Below are positions 7,256 to 10,819 of a DNA stretch of 10,819 nt, in pieces. The stretch's first letter is position 1, and each line of letters starts with the position of its first letter. This stretch comes from JAKPQD01 sp029572965 (GTDB lineage Bacteria; Bacteroidota; Bacteroidia; Bacteroidales; DTGW01), in the NCBI GenBank assembly GCA_035374585.1, contig DAOSPF010000089.1, forward strand, positions 1 through 10,819, in the 5' to 3' direction. Below the pieces are notes generated by a model. The model saw only the letters and a program-made list of their open reading frames with translations, was not told the DNA's origin and did not search any database. The translations under genes were made by a program, and so were the position numbers.

Positions 7256-8109
7256 CGTTCTAAACTGTTCTTTTTTACAACAAAATCACCTTTGTTAACT
7301 TGCAAAGCATCTGCAATGACATTGCATTTGACCATAAGCATAAAATACACTTCTTTTTGTGTCCTGTGCAAAAGGCCTTCGAGATTACCCTGTCCTTTGG
7401 AGATAACAATATCGGCTTTTTCAAAAATATGCCTAAATTCATCTGAGCAATGTTCAACAATAGTTGAAGGGGCGTCATAACCGTTGGAAATAACCTTTGC
7501 CACCTTGTCTATACCTACATAGCGTGCATCGTCCAGCGTAACATCGTTTATCACCGGAGCCCCTCGCACAGCAAAATAAACATCAGGATGGCCGACAGTT
7601 TCAATAAAAAGTTTGTCAAAGACTATTTCACCGTTGTTATCGCCAAGGTAAAGAATGGTTTGTGCACCGGCAATGGCCTTTTTCAGCTCAGCCGAATGGT
7701 CAATAGCAAAATGCGAATAAAGTACTTTGTCTATGGTGGCATGCAGGTCATAATTTTTACTCACAGCAAAATCAATAATATTGCCGGCAATGGCCAAACG
7801 CAATGCGGTATCAAAAGGGTTGACAGACGTTTGAACTTTTTCTTTCAACTCATTATACATCGCCAGTACCAAATCATTGCTAAGCTTTTTACCCTCTCTG
7901 TGCGGGTCGGGGTTATTGGTATATTTGTTAAGAGCTATGTGCAAATCCCTTGAAAAATACGGAGCTGAAAAGCGCTCACAATGTTTAAGATAGAGCGCGG
8001 CCATATCGCGGGTGAAATTATCTTTCGCCGAAGCTGATAGCGTCCCTTCTTCAAGCAAGCGCTCATAAGCCTTTGTAAAACAAAAGAAACAACGATAATC
8101 TGAAATCAT
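7252..8109 (-). CDS. DUF89/ARMT1-like damage-control phosphatase family protein
   Basis: 285 residues from the ATG at 8107-8109, which lies 11 bases after the preceding stop; a longer frame beginning at TTG 8133 would overlap the preceding gene and add residues not typical of the family. The N-terminus has the C7-x2-C10 pair usual in prokaryotic DUF89. The catalytic region is complete: GDNNGE (156-161), VRGAPVINDVTLDDA (181-195), a GIDKV segment, and ISKGQGNLEG (236-245), with Asp157, Asn158 and Asp189 as likely metal ligands. DUF89 proteins are metal-dependent phosphatases proposed to remove damaged phosphometabolites; the substrate of this subgroup is unknown. It is coupled by ATGA to the first MinD-ferredoxin gene, so it probably belongs to the same system, perhaps acting on a pterin or nucleotide phosphate, which is inference. 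Confidence 0.9.
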   Translation of the reverse strand: MISDYRCFFCFTKAYERLLEEGTLSASAKDNFTRDMAALYLKHCERFSAPYFSRDLHIALNKYTNNPDPHREGKKLSNDLVLAMYNELKEKVQTSVNPFDTALRLAIAGNIIDFAVSKNYDLHATIDKVLYSHFAIDHSAELKKAIAGAQTILYLGDNNGEIVFDKLFIETVGHPDVYFAVRGAPVINDVTLDDARYVGIDKVAKVISNGYDAPSTIVEHCSDEFRHIFEKADIVISKGQGNLEGLLHRTQKEVYFMLMVKCNVIADALQVNKGDFVVKKNSLER

Positions 8110-8120
8110 CTTTAGCGTTT

Positions 8121-8483
8121 TTAATGGTCGCAACCGTGTTGGTGATCGTGGTTGCAGTAGTTGGCAGTCAGACTGAGTTTGTTGTCTATAAATTCGCGTA
8201 CAAGCTCATTAGGAGCCTTTATTGGCGCTCCAATAAACACGTTTATATTTTGCTGGTGAAAAAGGTCGATGGCTTTTTGCCCCATGCCCCCGCCAATAAC
8301 ATCTGTTACACCAAATTCGGCAACCCAACGTGGATATAACCCTGGCACATGCTCTGGCGGGGTAACTTCTGTCACGCTGGTAATTTGATTATTTTCTACA
8401 TCAACAATTGCAAATTGTTGACAATGACCAAAATGGGCACTTAAAACCCCATTTTCCATCGGTATAGCTATCTTTTTCTTCAT
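8121..8483 (-). CDS. NifX/NifB-type (dinitrogenase iron-molybdenum cofactor biosynthesis) protein with Cys/His tail, ORP-like
   Basis: 120 residues. The N-terminus KKKIAIPMENGVLSAHFGHC and the core GVTDVIGGGMGQKAIDLF are the classical NifX/NafY/ORP domain, a small fold that holds metal-sulfur clusters or cofactor precursors. The HFGHC element (17-21) is near the cluster-binding face in relatives. After the domain the chain ends in a metal-binding stretch, C110-N-H-D-H-Q-H-G-C118-D-H120. The Desulfovibrio orange protein, encoded beside similar ATPases, binds a Mo-Cu-S cluster, and this protein is the best candidate for that role here, though cluster identity cannot be read from sequence. It precedes the DUF89 gene by 11 bases. 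Nitrogen fixation itself is not indicated: no nif structural genes are seen. Confidence 0.88.
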   Translation of the reverse strand: MKKKIAIPMENGVLSAHFGHCQQFAIVDVENNQITSVTEVTPPEHVPGLYPRWVAEFGVTDVIGGGMGQKAIDLFHQQNINVFIGAPIKAPNELVREFIDNKLSLTANYCNHDHQHGCDH

Positions 8484-8521
8484 TTTCTTTTATTTATAGT
8501 GTTTTGTTCTTTTTAAAAATC

Positions 8522-8755
8522 CTAAACTTGTCCAAAACGCCTGCCCAACCCTCTACCAGGGCCTTTACCCATACCACGGCCTTTACCTCTGCCCCAACCT
8601 TGTCCGAAGGTTGTATCTTGTTCCCGGTTGTTCATGTTACGGTTTTGAAAAATTTCTTCTTCAGTTTTGCCTTTATTATCGGGATTGCACCGACCCATTT
8701 TTCTACCTGTCATAGGCCCTTCTCCATTGGGGCCTCTTCTGTTTAATCCTGGCAT
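8522..8755 (-). CDS. Small DUF5320-type Gly/Arg-rich protein (copy with full tail)
   Basis: 77 residues, strongly basic. The N-terminus MPGLNRRGPNGEGPMTGRKM with C23 is the DUF5320 signature, and the C-terminal third is a run of GxGRG-like repeats (GRGKGRGMGKGPGRGLGRR). The protein has no predicted membrane segment. DUF5320 proteins occur next to NifX-type and MinD-ferredoxin genes in anaerobes; their role is unknown, though a single conserved Cys and flexible basic tail suggest a small metal- or nucleic-acid-contacting accessory. A perfect AAGGAGGT ribosome site precedes its ATG, unlike neighbouring genes, which hints at high translation. It is a paralogue of the next gene upstream (8812-8994), with Cys at the same position. 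Confidence 0.85.
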   Translation of the reverse strand: MPGLNRRGPNGEGPMTGRKMGRCNPDNKGKTEEEIFQNRNMNNREQDTTFGQGWGRGKGRGMGKGPGRGLGRRFGQV

Positions 8756-8759
8756 AATT

Positions 8760-8767
8760 ACCTCCTT
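8760..8767 (-). promoter_or_regulatory. Perfect Shine-Dalgarno sequence AAGGAGGT
   Basis: Minus-strand AAGGAGGT followed by AATT and then ATG. A full anti-16S match is unusual in Bacteroidota, and no neighbouring gene in this operon shows one. It fixes the start of the 77-residue DUF5320-type protein and suggests high translation of this small protein. Confidence 0.7.
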
Positions 8768-8811
8768 TTTTAACTCCCAAACCCAATTTGAAAAGGGTTC
8801 AGAAATGCTGA

Positions 8812-8994
8812 TTATTTTAATCCACTTTTCAGCCTTTTTCCAAGGCCCTGGCCTCCTCCGGATTTCCGGCGCAAGCCCATGCCCTTGCCTAACTTATCAA
8901 GAGCTTCATCTTGGTTAATAACCCGACACTGGCCGAGTTTTCGCCCTGTTTTTGGCCCTTTCTGTTCAGGCCCTTTCCCGTCCAAATGTGCCAT
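8812..8994 (-). CDS. Small DUF5320-like protein, diverged copy
   Basis: 60 residues. The N-terminal 23 positions align without gaps to the neighbouring 77-residue DUF5320-type protein: GP at 8-9, GP at 13-14, TGRK at 16-19, G21 and C23. The remainder is Lys/Gly-rich and much shorter, lacking the GxGRG repeat tail apart from a GGGQGLGKR remnant. Together they look like a tandem duplication followed by loss or divergence of the tail. It is short, but the shared ungapped motif makes it a real gene rather than a chance frame. It lies 36 bases after the NifX-type gene on the right. No function is known. Confidence 0.75.
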   Translation of the reverse strand: MAHLDGKGPEQKGPKTGRKLGQCRVINQDEALDKLGKGMGLRRKSGGGQGLGKRLKSGLK

Positions 8995-9030
8995 ATTTTA
9001 ATTTTTAAAATTTACTCGTCTTACGCTTTC

Positions 9031-9360
9031 TCACTCTTCCTTCCCTTTTTCCAACAATTCAATTATCTCTGCAATTGTTTTTTTCGGGTCATTTACTACC
9101 ACCAACTGAATTTGCAGGCTGTCGAAAATAGATTTAACCTTAGTACCAAACTCACCCGAAACAACCTTTTTCACTCCTCGTGAAGCGATAAGATTGACAG
9201 AAGCAGGGCCAGCGCCTTCAACACTCTCTAAGTTAGGATTAGGGATAAACTCTGTTGCCTGAGTTTTGGTGTCATAAATAACAAAATAAGAACAACGGCC
9301 AAAACGGCTGTCTAAAGTTGATTCTAAGCTGTTGCCAGTTGATGTTATTGCTACCTTCAT
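9031..9360 (-). CDS. NifX/NifB-type (dinitrogenase iron-molybdenum cofactor biosynthesis) protein, short form
   Basis: 109 residues, a single NifX/NafY-like domain without extra tail. Family marks are MKVAITSTGNSLESTLDSRFGRC with the R-F-G-R-C element at 19-23, PNP at 41-43, GAGPASVNLIASRGVKKVVSGEFG in the middle, and a final amphipathic segment. Its RFGRC corresponds to HFGHC of the second NifX-type protein (8121-8483), so the two are paralogues that may hold different metals or form a heteromer. It begins 12 bases after the DUF134 gene stop and is the first structural gene of the operon. DUF134 regulators are often found directly beside NifX-type genes. No nitrogenase gene is present, so a role in cluster storage or delivery outside nitrogen fixation is more likely. 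Confidence 0.88.
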   Translation of the reverse strand: MKVAITSTGNSLESTLDSRFGRCSYFVIYDTKTQATEFIPNPNLESVEGAGPASVNLIASRGVKKVVSGEFGTKVKSIFDSLQIQLVVVNDPKKTIAEIIELLEKGKEE

Positions 9361-9372
9361 ATTGTTTATTGT

Positions 9373-9948
9373 TTATTGACAATTATTGTTTCTCATTCTG
9401 TGATGGTGTGGCGCACCCTTGCGCACCATCTGACATTTACATTCAGGACATATTTCTTTTTGGCATGGAATACCCGAAGTATGTTCCTTTTCTTTTCCAC
9501 ATTTTGGACAGGTGCAAATATCCTCAGTGTTTGCCTGTTCGGGGCTATCGCTATTTTGCTCTATATTTTTAGAACCACAAAGCGCACAAGCATTAACTTC
9601 TGTATCTTTAGCAGGATGGTTGAAATAGCATCCACAGAAATGGCAATAATACCATTCGCTGTCAAAATACACTTTGCCCCCTTCAAAAACAATTACTTTT
9701 CCTAAAACAAAAGCCTGTGCTACTTTACGCCTTGCACTTTCATAAATGCGGGCATAAGTAGGCCGCGACACATCCATTATTTGAGCTGCTTCTACCTGTC
9801 CATACAATTCAAAGTCGCTCAGACGTATAGCCTCATACTCCTCATAATTCAATATAACAGGAGTGCTTTCTTCACTCAGCCCGATTGGCTTATACCCCCT
9901 GAAATGAGGAGGATTGGTCATTTTTCTTATTCGTTTTGGACGTGGCAT
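9373..9948 (-). CDS. DUF134 HTH regulator with extended Cys-rich metal-binding tail
   Basis: 191 residues from the ATG at 9946-9948, giving the canonical DUF134 start MPRPKR; an in-frame ATG at 9960 would leave almost no leader after the promoter seen at 9971-10001. The HTH region spans about 36-80 (EEYEAIRLSDFELYGQVEAA, VSRPTYARIYESARRKVA). The second half is unusually Cys-rich: C102/C105/C107, C121/C124, C145/C147/C150, then GIPC162, CPEC (167-170), C172 and a terminal C190, with HHH at 181-183. The CPKCG...GIPC...CPEC block is a zinc-knuckle-like module also found in ORP-type neighbourhoods. DUF134 proteins are presumed transcription regulators. This one probably senses metal or redox state through the tail and autoregulates through the repeats between it and the peroxiredoxin gene. 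That regulatory role is inference. Confidence 0.88.
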   Translation of the reverse strand: MPRPKRIRKMTNPPHFRGYKPIGLSEESTPVILNYEEYEAIRLSDFELYGQVEAAQIMDVSRPTYARIYESARRKVAQAFVLGKVIVFEGGKVYFDSEWYYCHFCGCYFNHPAKDTEVNACALCGSKNIEQNSDSPEQANTEDICTCPKCGKEKEHTSGIPCQKEICPECKCQMVRKGAPHHHRMRNNNCQ

Positions 9949-9950
9949 AG

Positions 9951-10003
9951 TAATGAGCATTTGTTCAATACAAAAGTAATGAACATTTGGTTAATACCAA
10001 ATA
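9951..10003. repeat. Two imperfect 26-bp tandem repeats with palindromic cores: likely operator
   Basis: Copies start at 9951 and 9977; 21 of 26 positions match, sharing TAATGA, CATTTG and AATAC. The right copy has a perfect 18-bp inverted repeat, ATTTGGT-taat-ACCAAAT (9985-10002); the left copy keeps the core TTTGT-tcaat-ACAAA. The repeats cover the DUF134 promoter and its 5' leader and abut the peroxiredoxin -7 box, an ideal place for a repressor or activator to control both genes. Confidence 0.8.
9971..10001 (-). promoter_or_regulatory. Promoter of the DUF134-NifX-MinD operon
   Basis: Minus-strand TTTG at 9998-10001, 19 bases, then TACTTTTG at 9971-9978, a textbook match to the Bacteroidota promoter pattern TTTG-N19-21-TAnnTTTG. 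Transcription should start a few bases left of 9971, giving a leader of roughly 15-20 bases before the ATG at 9948. The -33 box lies inside the right palindrome and the -7 box lies between the palindromes, so an operator-bound protein would touch the polymerase site directly. Confidence 0.75.
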
Positions 10004-10009
10004 ATTTTG
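10002..10009 (+). promoter_or_regulatory. Candidate -7 element of the peroxiredoxin gene
   Basis: TAATTTTG matches the Bacteroidota TAnnTTTG box and lies 35 bases before the ATG at 10045. No clear TTTG is present at the usual 19-21 bp upstream; that space holds the operator repeats. The promoter may need an activator or be weak. Confidence 0.45.
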
Positions 10010-10044
10010 TATATTTAACATATCAAACTTAAAATTGAAAAACT

Positions 10045-10755
10045 ATGGAAGAAAACCAAGCTATGTCGATGCCCCGCATCGGAGAATCTGCCCCAGAATT
10101 TAAGGCAGTAACAACACAGGGAAATATTAATTTTCCCGCTGATTTCAAAGGTAGTTGGGTAATATTGTTCAGCCATCCGGCCGATTTTACCCCGGTTTGC
10201 ACCTCAGAATTTATGACTTTTGCCAGCATGGAAAGTAAGTTTGCCGAGGTAAACTGCAAGTTAGTAGGCCTCTCGGTTGATGGGCTTTACAGCCATATTG
10301 CATGGTTGCGTACTATTAAAGAAAAGATTTCGTACAAAGGCATGAAAGATGTCGAAGTAAAGTTTCCGTTGATAGAAGACATAACCATGGAAGTAGCCAA
10401 AAAGTATGGTATGATACAACCTGGCGAAAGTAATACCAAAGCTGTGCGGGCAGTATTTTTCATCGACCCCAAAGGCATTATCCGCACGATTATTTATTAC
10501 CCGCTCAGCTTAGGCCGCAACTTTGACGAACTATACCGGGTAGTAGTAGCATTGCAGGCTGCCGACAGCTTTGGTGTGGCCATGCCAGCCGATTGGCGAC
10601 CTGGCGATGACGTTATTGTACCAACAGCAGGCTCATGCGGTGTAGCTAAAGAACGCATGGATGGCAAAGAAGAAGGCGTAACTTGTCATGACTGGTTCTT
10701 CTGTACAAAAAAGATAGCTGAAGACAAAGTTTGGGCGGCTGTAAAGAAGAAATAA
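10045..10755 (+). CDS. Prx6-type peroxiredoxin
   Basis: 236 residues, the usual length of the Prx6 family. The peroxidatic Cys is C52 in SHPADFTPVCTSE, and the later long C-terminal arm contains C214 and C220 in TCHDWFFC, the spacing of the archaeal-type two- or three-Cys Prx6 enzymes (compare the C207/C213 pair of the Aeropyrum enzyme). C198 is an additional Cys. The enzyme reduces hydrogen peroxide and organic peroxides in the cytoplasm using a thiol donor that is not encoded here. It is the only rightward gene, divergent from the DUF134 gene with 96 bases between starts, and is followed 20 bases later by a hairpin terminator, so it is a single-gene transcript. The shared control region suggests it protects the oxygen-sensitive iron-sulfur system, which is inference. 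Confidence 0.95.
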   Translation: MEENQAMSMPRIGESAPEFKAVTTQGNINFPADFKGSWVILFSHPADFTPVCTSEFMTFASMESKFAEVNCKLVGLSVDGLYSHIAWLRTIKEKISYKGMKDVEVKFPLIEDITMEVAKKYGMIQPGESNTKAVRAVFFIDPKGIIRTIIYYPLSLGRNFDELYRVVVALQAADSFGVAMPADWRPGDDVIVPTAGSCGVAKERMDGKEEGVTCHDWFFCTKKIAEDKVWAAVKKK

Positions 10756-10775
10756 ACCAAACGTAAACAAACAAA

Positions 10776-10819
10776 AAAAGCTTACCAGTCCTCATATTGA
10801 GGAGGTAAGCTTTTGTTTT
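10776..10819 (+). terminator. Strong, probably bidirectional, intrinsic terminator
   Basis: An 11-bp stem (AAAAGCTTACC at 10776-10786 with GGTAAGCTTTT at 10804-10814) continues, after a 2-base AG bulge, as a 5-bp stem TCCTC/GAGGA closing a 5-base loop. The rightward side ends in TTTTGTTTT. The leftward reading has seven T's (10773-10779 complement) and then TGTTT-like runs, so it should also stop a leftward transcript arriving from beyond the window. Confidence 0.9.

Noticed and set aside
8110..8133. TTG start at 8133 for the DUF89 gene.
   Set aside because: The added residues overlap the preceding gene and precede the canonical N-terminus MISDYRCFFC; the ATG at 8109 fits the 11-base spacing.
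9361..9378. Short ATTGTTT tandem repeats between the DUF134 and NifX-type genes.
   Set aside because: About two and a half copies of an AT-rich 7-mer, partly within the DUF134 stop region; compatible with chance and no recognisable regulatory role.
3397..9948. A nitrogen fixation (nif) cluster, suggested by the two NifX-type domains.
   Set aside because: No nifHDK, nifB radical SAM or nifE/N gene is present; the NifX fold is widely used outside nitrogen fixation, and the MinD-ferredoxin partners point to an ORP-type system.

Overview
The window looks like chromosomal DNA from an anaerobic Bacteroidota (Bacteroidales/Marinilabiliales-like) bacterium. The reasons are moderate-to-low GC, mostly leaderless-looking starts without Shine-Dalgarno sequences, a promoter matching the Bacteroidota pattern (TTTG, 19 bp, TAnnTTTG), an Mrp protein with a Bacteroidota-style ENMAWFTP segment, and an abundance of iron-sulfur and anaerobic redox proteins. 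No rRNA, tRNA, CRISPR or mobile element was seen.

Nearly everything reads leftward. From right to left, a compact run of twelve genes begins with a DUF134 HTH regulator carrying a long Cys-rich tail (9373-9948). It continues with a NifX/NifB-type protein (9031-9360), two tandem small Gly/Arg/Lys-rich DUF5320-type proteins (8812-8994 and 8522-8755), a second NifX-type protein with a Cys/His tail (8121-8483), a DUF89 phosphatase-fold protein (7252-8109), and two MinD-family ATPases that each carry an inserted 2x[4Fe-4S] ferredoxin (6401-7255, 5529-6404). Then come a PTPS/QueD-family pterin enzyme (5092-5508), a short Mrp/NBP35 ATPase (4270-5061), a hotdog thioesterase (3839-4264) and a C_GCAxxG_C_C redox protein (3397-3834). 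Gaps are tiny, and two junctions are ATGA overlaps. The core of NifX proteins, paired MinD-ferredoxins and Mrp resembles the anaerobe-specific orange protein (ORP) system of Desulfovibrio, whose ORP protein binds a Mo-Cu-S cluster. Here it sits under a DUF134 regulator and carries extra partners.

After an 82-base gap comes a second leftward group: a ZIP metal transporter (2574-3314) one base from a CoA-disulfide reductase-type flavoprotein with a C-terminal rhodanese domain (875-2572), then HdrC (220-828) and the start of HdrB (1-227), which runs off the window. This suggests persulfide/disulfide redox chemistry beside metal-sulfur cluster handling.

The only rightward gene is a Prx6-type peroxiredoxin (10045-10755), divergent from the DUF134 gene and followed by a strong hairpin terminator. 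The region between the two divergent genes holds two imperfect 26-bp tandem repeats, each with a palindromic core, overlapping the DUF134 promoter. They form a likely operator. My working model is a DUF134-controlled metal-sulfur cluster assembly or storage module, possibly tied to oxidative stress through the peroxiredoxin. The individual family calls are well supported; the joint function is inference.
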